DNA from: Gaopeijia sp041688945
Lineage (GTDB): Bacteria; Gemmatimonadota; Gemmatimonadetes; Longimicrobiales; Gaopeijiaceae
NCBI GenBank assembly: GCA_041688945.1
Contig: JBDNHE010000104.1
Location: forward strand, 13,924-77,923
Reading direction: 5' to 3'
DNA: 64,000 bases
The notes below the pieces were generated by a model. It did not search any database and had not been told where the DNA came from. It saw only the letters and a list, made by a program, of their open reading frames with translations. Below, one piece after another: positions 1 through 7,817 of the stretch. The translations under genes and the position numbers were made by a program. How positions within the stretch are numbered: position 1 is the stretch's first letter; every line of letters starts with the position of its first letter.

Positions 1-220
1 GCGGTACGCCTCACAAAGCTTCCTCGACCGCCTTGCGCAGCATCCCGGCCTCGAGGCCTCGACCGGGTTGGTATTTGCGGTTTAGCAGGACGACGGGGTC
101 CGTCACTTTCGGGTGGCGGGCCCCGTTTTTCGTTGTGACCGCCACCAGCATGAGCCTGGACCCGAGATGCTGCCAACGGGGGGCATGTGGATTGAGAGAC
201 TCGCGTGCGGATTAAGACAC
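1..220. other. No supported gene
   Basis: No convincing gene lies here. A 46-codon open frame on the minus strand (151 down to 11) reads as plausible protein but has no good ribosome-binding site and no recognisable family. It could be the end of a decayed gene. Confidence 0.4.
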
Positions 221-252
221 TTGACAGGGGATGGGGGGGGGGGGGGTATGCT
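221..252 (+). promoter_or_regulatory. Promoter-like sequence with poly-G spacer
   Basis: A perfect TTGACA (221-226) is followed by TATGCT (247-252, 4 of 6 matches to TATAAT). The 20-nt spacer between them consists mostly of an uninterrupted run of 14 G. A spacer of 20 is 3 nt longer than the sigma-70 optimum of 17, so loss of about three G would bring the boxes to ideal spacing. The next start codon downstream is that of the cysteine-rich peptide at 350. Neisseria porA is a known case where a poly-G tract between the -35 and -10 boxes sets expression by slippage. That this site is phase-variable is inference. Confidence 0.5.
233..246 (+). repeat. Homopolymer of 14 G
   Basis: This is a mononucleotide run of 14 G with no interruption, the longest noticed in the window. 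It sits in the promoter-like spacer described at 221-252. Tracts of this length are prone to slipped-strand mispairing, and they are also error-prone in sequencing. Confidence 0.9.
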
Positions 253-349
253 CGGAGGACAGCATAACCCTCGGTCGTGCCATCGTATCCCAGACTCAAA
301 GTCGCGGACACCGGTACGATACGATACCACCCGAGACGAGGCGGAAAAG

Positions 350-613
350 ATGCCTAGAACCAAGAGAACGTTGAAGGCGCTTGCAGTGATCCTTATGGGT
401 ATGTGGGCCCTGAGTGCGACGGAAGCTCAAGCAAGCATGGAGGGCATGTGCGACGCTGACTACTGCCTGCCAGGCGAAACCATTTGCACTGTTTCGGGAA
501 CGGAAACGTGGTGCAACAATGCATGTTCCGAGTGGACGACCGCGACCTGCACCGTCAGTGATCCCCGGTGCGAGGGGGGCATTGTCGTACGGTGCAACAC
601 CGGTCCGAACTAG
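350..613 (+). CDS. Small secreted cysteine-rich peptide
   Basis: This is an 87-residue precursor of unknown function. The N-terminus has a basic start (MPRTKRTLK), a hydrophobic stretch around residues 9-21 and a likely signal peptidase site after ATEAQA (about residue 28). The mature part, about 59 residues, carries eight cysteines, enough for four disulfides, and is acidic and rich in Thr. The ATG at 350 is preceded by AGGCGG-like bases at a suitable distance. The open frame continues upstream to 113 but passes through the poly-G run, and only the 350 start gives a signal peptide. A membrane-anchored thiol oxidoreductase gene follows at 883. Possible roles include a secreted toxin-like, adhesive or signalling peptide; no family was recognised. 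Confidence 0.6.
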   Translation: MPRTKRTLKALAVILMGMWALSATEAQASMEGMCDADYCLPGETICTVSGTETWCNNACSEWTTATCTVSDPRCEGGIVVRCNTGPN

Positions 614-621
614 TCGGATTG

Positions 622-659
622 GGGGCGTCCAGGATGAGCTTTTGGGGTCTGGACGCCCC
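622..659 (+). terminator. GC-rich hairpin after the peptide gene
   Basis: An 11-bp perfect inverted repeat (622-632 with 649-659) encloses a 16-nt loop, 9 nt after the stop codon of the cysteine-rich peptide. There is no T-run after it, so it is a weak intrinsic terminator at best, or an mRNA-stabilising or Rho-dependent 3' structure. No gene was found from 660 to 882. Confidence 0.4.
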
Positions 660-882
660 GCGGCCCGGCTTGGCTCGGTGCGGCGGTCCCACTGCATCCG
701 GGGTTATGGCCCGCGAAGCCCGACCTACAGCTGTCGGGCGGCCCCCAAGGGCCGATCTGACTGAACCGCCCGGCCTTGCGGCCCAGTGACAAAGGCTGCG
801 CGACGGGCCCAGCAGCCTCCAACGCAGTATGCCCCGACACACCTAGGACCAAGCGAAATCCATCCATTCAGAGGAGGTAGTC

Positions 883-1578
883 GTGAAGGAGACCGACCTT
901 TTGGATCGAGTGGTCTCGACAGCGTTGACCCTCGCGGCCTTGGCCGTCGTCGTAGTCGTCTTACGACGGGAGTTCTTGCAGAGCCCCGGACCGGTTGCAC
1001 TGGCCCCCACTTCGCCCCATTTGATCGAGGACTGGGAAAGCCGGGTCGATGAGCGCCTCCTCAATCGCATTGGCTCGGTCGACGCGCCCGTGCAGATTGC
1101 GGTCTTCTTCGATTTGGAATGCCCATTCTGCGCCCGATTTGATCAAGAGGTCATGGCCCCTTTTCTTCTGGATCGTCCGGCTGATGTCAGCGTATCCTTT
1201 ATACACTACCCGCTCTCCATCCATCGTTTCGCAGAACCGGCGGCGAAGGCATTTGAGTGTGCGACCGCCCAAGGCGTCATGTTGCCATTCATGCAGCGGG
1301 TATATGCTCAAGCTGATTCGTTAGGACTCAAGAGTTGGTCCGCCTATGCGGCTGAGTCGGGGGTCACCGACCTCGGAGCGTTCCAAGCCTGCGTGGACGA
1401 ACCAGGGCTGCCCGGGAAGGTTAGCCTCGGCTTATCCCTTGCGGAGAACCTGAAAATTCGTGGTACTCCCACTATCGTCGTGAATGGCTGGGACTTCGCA
1501 AGTCCTCCTGACATCGACGATCTGTACGAGGCGGTTGATCGAGTGCGGCGCGGGGATCCACCCTTTGAAGTTCGATGA
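883..1578 (+). CDS. Membrane-anchored DsbA-like thiol oxidoreductase
   Basis: The product is 231 residues with an N-terminal membrane anchor (about residues 10-27) and a thioredoxin fold facing the periplasm. The active site is C80-P-F-C83 in FDLECPFC, and the cis-proline loop is G194-T195-P196. This matches the DsbA/DsbG-like thioredoxin_4 group, which makes or rearranges disulfides in exported proteins. Two further cysteines (126 and 170) lie in the helical insertion. The start is GTG at 883, chosen because GAGGAGGT lies 5 nt upstream. The gene follows the eight-cysteine secreted peptide, so a client-enzyme relation is plausible but inferred. The stop overlaps the first ATG of the long downstream frame, although the next protein probably starts at 1671. 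Confidence 0.85.
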   Translation: MKETDLLDRVVSTALTLAALAVVVVVLRREFLQSPGPVALAPTSPHLIEDWESRVDERLLNRIGSVDAPVQIAVFFDLECPFCARFDQEVMAPFLLDRPADVSVSFIHYPLSIHRFAEPAAKAFECATAQGVMLPFMQRVYAQADSLGLKSWSAYAAESGVTDLGAFQACVDEPGLPGKVSLGLSLAENLKIRGTPTIVVNGWDFASPPDIDDLYEAVDRVRRGDPPFEVR

Positions 1579-1670
1579 AATGTCACGAGCGCGGCCACCT
1601 TACCAGACCGTTGGAGCCACTTCGAGGCAACGGTCTGCACTTGCTGAGTCTACTACCGAAGGGGTGTTCG

Positions 1671-2861
1671 ATGTCTCTCCAAAGAATCTTCCAAGGCGTC
1701 TGGGGTCATGGCCGGTTTCGCAGGGCCTGCTTGCTCACCATCGCGATAGGCGCGATGGCGCAAAGCTCGGTTCAGGTCGCGGGGGCCCAAGCGCCGATCA
1801 GTCTTTCCCAGTCAGCCGCGTCCCCCGATGCGCGCAGCTATGTCAGTGCCGTCGCCGAATTGCCTGACGGCCGCCTCGTGGTCGTGGACATGCTGGAACG
1901 CGCGGTCCTGATCTACAGCCCCAGCCTCGACAGCATCGGATCAGTCGGGAGTGTCGGTCAGGGACCCAGGGAGTTTCTAGTTCCCCACGGACTCTCTATC
2001 GCCCCTGACGGGCGAGTTCTGATCCAAGACGTGGGCAATGCAAGAATGCTGGAGGTCGACCAGGCGGGTGAACTCACCGGAGAGGTCATCACAGCTGACC
2101 GTGTGCCAGCTGGGCGGGCTTTCGCCGTCGGGGATGAAGTCCCGGTAATCGACGAATCCGGTCGCTGGTACTTCGGTGCCGGAAGGATCTCGGGGGATGA
2201 ACGGGAGGGCGTGCTTTATGACTCAATTGGCCTGGCCCGATGGTCCGAGCCCGGAGGCCTCCAGCGTGTGGGCTCAAGACCCGTCCGTCGCTCCGGCGGG
2301 CAGGTTCGTCGACTGTCGGAAACTGACGCTCCGTTCTCTCAGGCCCATTCGGATTGGGCTGTCTGCGGCGACGGCACCGTTTACGTCGGCCTCCCAGACC
2401 CGTACCGGATTCGTGTGCTCGTCGACGGGAACCAACTCGCTGAGAGCGCTCAGGTTGAGTTCCAATCTGTTGAAGTGACGGATGACTGGGTCGACCGCTG
2501 GTGGGATGAGGTTGGTGAGAGCACGCCCAGTCCGGTCCTGCAAGCTACGCGGGGGGGTGGCTCCGGCTTCGCCCTCAGGGTTGACGAGCGGAGACGGCTG
2601 GATCTGCCCGACGAACTGCCGGCTATGAGGCCGAACGGCGTTCATTGCGGCCCCGCCAACCGCGCCTGGGTCGAACGGTATGTCGATGCCGATCAACCGC
2701 CCCGCATCGACGTCTTCGACCAGACCGGCACCCGAATCCAGCGGTTCGACCTGCCGATGGGCGCCCGGATCGTCGGGTTCGGTGATGAGTCAGTCTACGT
2801 GGTGGTCCGCGATCAGTTCGATCTTGAGTACCTGACGCGGTTGGCGGTGCCGATCGGGTAG
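1671..2861 (+). CDS. Secreted 6-bladed beta-propeller protein
   Basis: The product is 396 residues. A signal peptide spans about residues 1-38 (hydrophobic ACLLTIAIGAMAQ, cleavage near VAGAQA). Repeated beta-rich motifs follow, such as LPDGRLVVVDM and SIAPDGRVLIQD, and the family signature appears as VGQGPREF, a variant of the usual GxGPGEF. This is the NHL-like 6-bladed propeller family, common as secreted proteins of unknown ligand in Gemmatimonadota and Bacteroidota. The frame is open from 1575, overlapping the upstream stop, but the ATG at 1671 gives the signal peptide and has GGGGTG upstream. It ends 3 nt from the convergent toxin gene. The function is unknown. Confidence 0.75.
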   Translation: MSLQRIFQGVWGHGRFRRACLLTIAIGAMAQSSVQVAGAQAPISLSQSAASPDARSYVSAVAELPDGRLVVVDMLERAVLIYSPSLDSIGSVGSVGQGPREFLVPHGLSIAPDGRVLIQDVGNARMLEVDQAGELTGEVITADRVPAGRAFAVGDEVPVIDESGRWYFGAGRISGDEREGVLYDSIGLARWSEPGGLQRVGSRPVRRSGGQVRRLSETDAPFSQAHSDWAVCGDGTVYVGLPDPYRIRVLVDGNQLAESAQVEFQSVEVTDDWVDRWWDEVGESTPSPVLQATRGGGSGFALRVDERRRLDLPDELPAMRPNGVHCGPANRAWVERYVDADQPPRIDVFDQTGTRIQRFDLPMGARIVGFGDESVYVVVRDQFDLEYLTRLAVPIG

Positions 2862-2864
2862 GTC

Positions 2865-3188
2865 TTACTCGGAACCGCCGTGGTACTCCTCGTTTCGGGT
2901 CTGATGACGCGTGTGGACGACGTCCAGGATGGCGACCCGCTTCTCAGGCTCGTCGACGAAGTAGTAGATGCGATGGTTGCCGACGACCTTCGATCGTAAC
3001 GGCCGTCCGCGGCAGGCCCCGCTTTCGGGGAATCCGAGGGGGAGGGTCTCAAGTGCCTTTGCCCCGGAGAACAGGGCCTTCTTCCAGCGCTTGGCGGCTT
3101 CGGCTCCATCCTGGTCAGTGATCCAGTTCACCGTCTCGCGAATCGCCTCCTTGGCCGCATTCAGGAATGTGACGGAGTACCGGCTCAC
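2865..3188 (-). CDS. RelE/ParE-family toxin
   Basis: This 107-residue protein belongs to the RelE/ParE superfamily of type II toxins. Supporting features are the N-terminal RYSVTFLNAAKEAI strand-helix, a helical hairpin containing AAKRWKKAL, the G-HRIYYFVDE strand and the terminal ILDVVHTRHQTRNEEY. The last segment is the usual VLDVLHxR element of ParE-like toxins. Whether it cleaves mRNA or poisons gyrase cannot be read from the sequence. Its ATG overlaps the stop of the antitoxin gene by 4 nt (ATGA), the normal arrangement for translational coupling. It is convergent with the beta-propeller gene, 3 nt away. Confidence 0.85.
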   Translation of the reverse strand: MSRYSVTFLNAAKEAIRETVNWITDQDGAEAAKRWKKALFSGAKALETLPLGFPESGACRGRPLRSKVVGNHRIYYFVDEPEKRVAILDVVHTRHQTRNEEYHGGSE

Positions 3189-3451
3189 AACTCGACGCCG
3201 AGCTCTTTCGCGAAGTCCTCGATGGCTGTGCCATGTTCTCCGGCATTGTAGCGGTCAATCGCGTCACGCCAGATGTGACCACGCTCGGCCGAATGCACGA
3301 GGAAGTCATAGTGCTCGGGGCTCATGACGACCATCGCCGCCTGCCCGTTCTGAGTGATGGTCTCGACCGTGCCGCCCTCAATGCGGCTGATGTGCTCCCC
3401 CGTATGCTGGCGGAAGTGGGAGAGGGAATAGGTGTCCTGTGTGCGATGCAT
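3185..3451 (-). CDS. Phd/YefM-family antitoxin
   Basis: This 88-residue antitoxin has an N-terminal DNA-binding half typical of Phd/YefM: YSLSHFRQHTGEHISRIEGG, then ETITQNGQAAMVVMSPEHYDFL. An acidic C-terminal helix (IEDFAKELGVEL) would wrap the toxin. The ATG at 3451 was chosen because GGAGGT lies just upstream; the open frame reaches 3625 but without a comparable site. The antitoxin comes first and the toxin second, overlapping by 4 nt. The pair probably represses its own promoter through the palindrome at 3473-3492. Confidence 0.85.
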   Translation of the reverse strand: MHRTQDTYSLSHFRQHTGEHISRIEGGTVETITQNGQAAMVVMSPEHYDFLVHSAERGHIWRDAIDRYNAGEHGTAIEDFAKELGVEL

Positions 3452-3472
3452 GCGAGACCTCCAAGTGTTGAA

Positions 3473-3492
3473 CCATACTAAATTCAGTATGG
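3473..3492 (-). promoter_or_regulatory. Putative autoregulatory operator of the toxin-antitoxin pair
   Basis: A perfect 7-bp inverted repeat (CCATACT and AGTATGG) with a 6-nt AT-rich centre lies 22 nt upstream of the antitoxin start. On the minus strand it overlaps -10-like TAGTAT. Phd/YefM antitoxins typically bind such short palindromes overlapping their promoter. Confidence 0.5.
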
Positions 3493-3780
3493 CATGTTTT
3501 CCCTGACGGGTCCAGATGGACGCACCCTGCCTTGGCGATTCGAACTGGGCGCCCGTTGCCGTCGCAAACCAGGCCGATCGCACCCTTCCAGCGCCCCGAC
3601 GCCCGCCCCAAATTGCGCTCCCCAAGGCGGGTGGGGGCTAGCGGGACGGAACCCATCTCGCCGGCCGGCCGCCCCCAGCACCCACGCCCGGTGGAACGCC
3701 CGGCTAATCTCCCCTACATTCCCAGCAGACGCTGGCTCACAGGTAGGTGGGGCGGCCTCATCTGAAATCAGGACAATCCA
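3493..3780. other. Divergent intergenic region, no gene
   Basis: This stretch separates the minus-strand antitoxin and the plus-strand thrS. Apart from leader sequence for thrS, and an AGGA shortly before the thrS ATG, no T-box, terminator or small gene could be supported. Confidence 0.4.
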
Positions 3781-5733
3781 ATGAGCGACACGCTGCGGGT
3801 GACTCTCCCCGACGGAAGCGTGAAGGAACTCCCGGCCGGCTCCACGGCGGGAGACGTTGCTGCCTCGATCGGACCCGGACTGGCCAAAGTGGCCGTGGCT
3901 GCGGTGGTCGACGGCGAGACCATCGACCTGATGCGCCCTCTTGAGGGCGATGTCGAGTTGAAGCTCCTTACCGAGCGCGACCCGGAGGCCCTGGGCGTTT
4001 TGCGTCACTCGGCCGCCCACATCCTTGCCACGGCGGTTCGCGAGATCCGTCCGGGCGCGGGGATCGGATTCGGGCCGTCCATCGACGAGGGGTTCTACTA
4101 CGACTTCGAGGTCGATCCGCCCTTCACGCCCGAAGAGCTTGAGAAGTTCTCGGCGGCCATGAAGAAGGTCATTGAGGAGGATCAGCCCTTCGAGCGCCGG
4201 CGTGTGACTTTGGAAGAAGCTCGTGGGCTCTTCTCCGATGATCCGCTCAAGCTGGAGCGTCTGGATGAGTTCGACGCCAGCGAGGTCATTACGGTCTATC
4301 AGAACGGACCGTTCCTGGATCTGTGCAGGGGGCCGCATGTGCCGTCGACCGGCCGACTGAAGCACTTCGAGTTGCTCAGCATCGCGGGCGCGTACTGGAG
4401 AGGTGACGAGCGCCGTCAGATGCTTCAACGCATCTACGGCACCGCCTTCTTCAAGCAGGGGGACCTGAAAGCGCATCTGGTCCGGCTGGAAGAGGCCAAG
4501 AAGCGTGACCACCGCGTCCTGGGGAAGGAGCTGGATCTCTTCTCCACCGATCAGCGCGTTGGATCGGGTCTGATCCTGTGGCATCCGAAGGGATCCACGG
4601 TTCGCATGGAGATCGAGAACTACGAGCGCGAACTGGTGCTCAGGCACGGCTACGAGCTGGTCTACACGCCGCACATCGTGTCGGAGAAGCTGTTCGAGAT
4701 CTCGGGACACCTGGAAAACTTCGCGGAGAACATGTTCGGGGCGATTGAGATCGAGGGCGCCCGCTACCGGCCCAAGCCGATGAACTGCCCGGGCCACATC
4801 GCCATCTTCCAGTCACGGCCGCACTCCTATCGGGATCTTCCGGTCCGATTTGCTGAGTTCGGGACGGTCTATCGCCATGAGCGCTCGGGCGTGCTACACG
4901 GGATGCTGCGCGTGCGCGGGTTCACGCAGGATGACGCCCACGTCTTCTGTACGCGTGAGCAGGCCCCGGGCGAAGTCGAGCGTCTGCTGGATCTGGTCGA
5001 CGAGATGATGACCGCCTTCGGCTACCCGTACACCATCGAGCTGGCCACCAAGCCGGCCGAGAAGGCGCTGGGATCCGACGAAGAGTGGGCCTACGCCGAG
5101 GGCGTCCTGGCCGACACGCTCAAGAAGCGTGGCATTGAATACACGATCGACGAGGGCGGGGGCGCCTTCTACGGCCCGAAGCTCGACTTCAAGCTGATCG
5201 ACGCGATCGGCCGGAAGTGGCAGGGGCCAACGGTCCAGCTCGACTTCAACCTGCCGGAGCGCTTCGAGATCGAGTACGTAGGCGAAGACAATGAGCGGCA
5301 TCGTCCGGTCATGCTTCACCGCGTGCTCGTTGGATCGATGGAGCGCTTTGTGGGCGGTCTGATCGAGCACTATGCGGGCGCATTCCCGACCTGGCTGGCA
5401 CCGGAGCAGGTCCGGATTCTCCCGGTGTCGGGGCAGTGGGAAGAGAGCGCTGCGGCTCTGGTCGCTGACCTGAAGGCAGTCGGCATCCGTGCCTCGCTGC
5501 ACGACAGGGACACGCTCTCCTTCCGTATTCGTGACGCAGAGGTCCACAAAGTGCCCTACATGGGTGTCGTGGGGGAGCGCGAGGCCGAGGCGGGAACGGT
5601 CGCGGTCCGGGCGCGTGGCGCTGGACGAAAGCAGGAAGTGATGGATCGCAGCGAGTTCATCGCGCGACTGCAGGAAGAAATCCGCACCCGGCATTGGAAC
5701 GGGGGGGGGTCGGCCGAGGAATCCGACGCATGA
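3781..5733 (+). CDS. thrS: Threonyl-tRNA synthetase
   Basis: The product is a 650-residue class II synthetase that charges tRNA-Thr with threonine. The N-terminal TGS domain covers about residues 1-62. The editing domain shows H76-SAA-H80 and, further on, a CRGPH element for hydrolysis of Ser-tRNA-Thr. The catalytic core has the zinc-site segment MNCPGH (Cys336), motif 2 around RHERSGVLHGMLRVRGFTQDD, and motif 3 HRVLVGSMERF. A C-terminal anticodon-binding domain follows. Length and order are those of the bacterial family. The 3' end contains a run of nine G (5701-5709) encoding a Gly-Gly-Gly just before the stop. Confidence 0.97.
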   Translation: MSDTLRVTLPDGSVKELPAGSTAGDVAASIGPGLAKVAVAAVVDGETIDLMRPLEGDVELKLLTERDPEALGVLRHSAAHILATAVREIRPGAGIGFGPSIDEGFYYDFEVDPPFTPEELEKFSAAMKKVIEEDQPFERRRVTLEEARGLFSDDPLKLERLDEFDASEVITVYQNGPFLDLCRGPHVPSTGRLKHFELLSIAGAYWRGDERRQMLQRIYGTAFFKQGDLKAHLVRLEEAKKRDHRVLGKELDLFSTDQRVGSGLILWHPKGSTVRMEIENYERELVLRHGYELVYTPHIVSEKLFEISGHLENFAENMFGAIEIEGARYRPKPMNCPGHIAIFQSRPHSYRDLPVRFAEFGTVYRHERSGVLHGMLRVRGFTQDDAHVFCTREQAPGEVERLLDLVDEMMTAFGYPYTIELATKPAEKALGSDEEWAYAEGVLADTLKKRGIEYTIDEGGGAFYGPKLDFKLIDAIGRKWQGPTVQLDFNLPERFEIEYVGEDNERHRPVMLHRVLVGSMERFVGGLIEHYAGAFPTWLAPEQVRILPVSGQWEESAAALVADLKAVGIRASLHDRDTLSFRIRDAEVHKVPYMGVVGEREAEAGTVAVRARGAGRKQEVMDRSEFIARLQEEIRTRHWNGGGSAEESDA

Positions 5734-5759
5734 CACATGGGAAACAGGGGAGAGACGGA

Positions 5760-6965
5760 ATGACGAGAAGAGTCAGGAGTTTGGTGTCCGCGGTGGCACT
5801 GATGGCGGCTGTAAGTGCGGTCCCGTCAGAGGTTTCCGCCCAACAGCTCGAGTGGAGTGGGTCCAGTTTCAGCCGGCTTGAAACGCGCCACCGTAATGGT
5901 GATTTGGCCGGCGGCAGCTTCACTGGGATGCAGACGCGCATCGGGTTGGCGCGCTCCCTCAACGCGGATGCACGCTTCTTCGTACAGTTCCAGGACGCAC
6001 GAATCTGGGGCACCGAGCGAAACACCTCCGACGGCTCGGCCGACAACCTTGATCTGCATCAGGGCTACATCGAGCTGGGCCACCGCGGCTCCAGCCCTCT
6101 CTGGCTCCGGGCGGGACGGCAGGAGATGGAGTTTGGTGAGGGACGCCTGATTGGCGCGACGGATTGGTCGCTCACGGGCCAGTCCTTCGACGCCCTGCGG
6201 GCCGCCTGGGCTGCGTCCGACCGCGTCATCATCGATGGATTCGTGTCCGACCTGGGTCGCGACGACGTGTCCGGCGACACCTACTTCATGGGTCTGTGGT
6301 CGGACATCGCCCTGGGCGACAGTCGCTCCCTTCAGCTGTATGCCCTCCACGACCGGAACAACGTCCCCACGGGAATTCTCGAGCTCGGTCGCACCACCCT
6401 TGGTACCTGGTATGAGGCCGATGCCGGCATCGTGACCTATCGGGTTGAGGGCGCGTTCCAGACGGGCATCGCGACCGGTCGGGACGTGAGCGCTCACATG
6501 GTCGGGCTCCGCGTTGGCGCCCCCATGTTCGAGGGCAAAGGCCGTGCGACGCTCTGGTACGATCGCTACTCGGGTGACGCCAATCCGGGTCAGACTGAAA
6601 CCAAGGCGTTCTCCGACCTTTTTGGCCGGAATCACCGCTTCTTCGGGTACGCCGACCTCTTCAGTGACATCCCCACGCAGACCAATGGCCGTGGAATCCA
6701 GGATGTGGCGCTGAAGCTGGGCTGGAGCCTGCCGAACAATGCGATGCTCGGCTTGGACCTTCACCGGCTGATGCTCACCGATGGGGCAGGACTTTCTGAC
6801 GACAAGCTGGCCAATGAAGCCGATCTGACTCTCCGTTGGTCGGCTTCAACCGGGGTCGACCTGCTGATCGGTGGATCCTGGGTGAACGGTGCGCCGTTCA
6901 TCTTCACGACGAATGGTGGAGACCGGCTTCTTTTCGGCTTCGCTCAGCTGCGGGCCCACTTCTAG
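5760..6965 (+). CDS. Outer-membrane alginate-export-like beta-barrel porin
   Basis: The product is 401 residues: a signal peptide (about residues 1-27, ending SEVSAQ) followed by alternating amphipathic strands across the whole length. The segments DARFFVQFQDARIWG, the aromatic LWLRAGRQEMEFGEGRLIG and the closing FGFAQLRAHF (terminal Phe) fit the alginate_exp / AlgE-like porin family. The substrate is unknown; members are often general or sugar-acid porins. The frame is open from within thrS, but the ATG at 5760 has an AGGGGAGA ribosome site and gives the signal peptide. It sits between thrS and the infC operon, where an outer-membrane gene is unusual. Confidence 0.7.
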   Translation: MTRRVRSLVSAVALMAAVSAVPSEVSAQQLEWSGSSFSRLETRHRNGDLAGGSFTGMQTRIGLARSLNADARFFVQFQDARIWGTERNTSDGSADNLDLHQGYIELGHRGSSPLWLRAGRQEMEFGEGRLIGATDWSLTGQSFDALRAAWAASDRVIIDGFVSDLGRDDVSGDTYFMGLWSDIALGDSRSLQLYALHDRNNVPTGILELGRTTLGTWYEADAGIVTYRVEGAFQTGIATGRDVSAHMVGLRVGAPMFEGKGRATLWYDRYSGDANPGQTETKAFSDLFGRNHRFFGYADLFSDIPTQTNGRGIQDVALKLGWSLPNNAMLGLDLHRLMLTDGAGLSDDKLANEADLTLRWSASTGVDLLIGGSWVNGAPFIFTTNGGDRLLFGFAQLRAHF

Positions 6966-7035
6966 TCGAGGCCCTCGGCCCGATCGCAAGCGCCCTCCGC
7001 TGGTCTGGAACTGACCGCAAGGCGCCCGGGGGGCA

Positions 7036-7064
7036 TTGACGTATCGCCGGATCTACGGGATACT
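7036..7064 (+). promoter_or_regulatory. Predicted sigma-70 promoter of the infC operon
   Basis: TTGACG (7036-7041) and GATACT (7059-7064) are separated by exactly 17 nt, predicting a transcription start near 7071. This leaves a leader of about 190 nt before infC, containing the terminator at 7198-7222. Confidence 0.55.
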
Positions 7065-7197
7065 TCCGCGTCGATCTGAACACTGATCGCAAGACAATTT
7101 GGAAAGTGAGGGGTCGCAACCTCTCCACCCCACGGTCGCCTTGAGCGACCTCCCGGGTCCAAGCGAACGGGTGGGCCACAGGTCCGTCGTTCATTCG

Positions 7198-7222
7198 GGC
7201 CCGGAAAATCCGGGCCTTTTTT
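7198..7222 (+). terminator. Intrinsic terminator in the infC leader (attenuator)
   Basis: An 8-bp GC-rich stem (7198-7205 with 7209-7216), a tight AAA loop and six T (7217-7222) make a textbook intrinsic terminator. Only 37 nt separate it from the infC start, and the intervening bases hold the ribosome site and no promoter, so transcripts must read through it. Bases 7153-7160 can pair with 7197-7204 (8 bp, one G-U), an alternative stem that would disrupt the terminator. This suggests attenuation, as known for infC-rpmI-rplT leaders controlled by ribosomal protein L20 in Bacillus. The controlling factor here is unknown. Confidence 0.75.
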
Positions 7223-7259
7223 ATTGTCCGGCAGACAAACCTTATCGGAGGACAGGACC

Positions 7260-7778
7260 ATCACGGAGCGACGAGCACGCGTCAACGAACAGATCCGGAT
7301 CAGCCCCATTCGTCTTATTGACGACGAGGGTGAGCAGGTCGGGATCGTTTCTCTTGACGACGCCCGCGAAAGGGCAGCGGACAAGGGGTTGGACCTTGTA
7401 GAGGTCGCCCCCGAAGCGCGCCCACCCGTATGCAAGCTCATGGATTACGGGAAGTTCAAGTACGAAGCGGCACGAGCGGCGCGGGACGCACGAAAGAAGC
7501 AGCACACGATCCAGGTGAAAGAGGTGAAGTTCCGCCCCGGCATCGAGGATCATGACTACGATTTCAAGCTTCGCCACGCCAAGCGCTTCATTGACGAAGG
7601 GAACAAGGTCAAGCTGACCATGATGTTCCGCGGACGGCAGGTGACTCATCCAGAGCTGGGCCTCGAGGTTTTGAACCGCGTGGTCGCAGAACTGGGCGAG
7701 CTTGTGAAGGTCGAGTCCAAACCGAGTTTCGAGGGGCGCACCATGTCGATGGTGCTCGCACCGAGTAAGACTGCATAA
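7260..7778 (+). CDS. infC: Translation initiation factor IF-3
   Basis: IF-3 binds the 30S subunit, prevents premature 50S joining and checks the start codon. With the start proposed here it has 172 residues. The N-terminal domain begins ITERRARVNEQIRISPIRLI, a linker includes KFKYEAARAARDARKKQ, and the C-terminal domain carries VKEVKFRPGIEDHDYDFKLRHAKRFI. The start is most likely ATC at 7260, because GGAGGA (7247-7252) lies 7 nt upstream and no ATG, GTG or TTG fits as well. A TTG at 7224 directly follows the terminator and lacks a ribosome site. Rare AUU/AUC/AUA starts are the hallmark of infC and allow IF-3 to limit its own translation. It heads the infC-rpmI-rplT operon. Confidence 0.95.
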   Translation: MTERRARVNEQIRISPIRLIDDEGEQVGIVSLDDARERAADKGLDLVEVAPEARPPVCKLMDYGKFKYEAARAARDARKKQHTIQVKEVKFRPGIEDHDYDFKLRHAKRFIDEGNKVKLTMMFRGRQVTHPELGLEVLNRVVAELGELVKVESKPSFEGRTMSMVLAPSKTA

Positions 7779-7817
7779 CGGCTCACGTGCCGACATGCTG
7801 ACAGGAGTTGTAAAACG

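Noticed and set aside
11..151. 46-residue minus-strand frame ending RKAVEEAL
   Set aside because: Plausible composition, but no ribosome site, no family, and an upstream stop; could be chance at the window edge.
113..349. Upstream extension of the cysteine-rich peptide frame
   Set aside because: It runs through the poly-G tract and would bury the signal peptide; the ATG at 350 explains the protein better.
3452..3780. T-box riboswitch upstream of thrS
   Set aside because: No T-box sequence or specifier arrangement could be found, and T-boxes are uncommon outside Firmicutes-like lineages for thrS.
3484..4797. Long minus-strand open frame opposite thrS
   Set aside because: Antisense shadow caused by high GC; no protein family character, while thrS is certain on the other strand.
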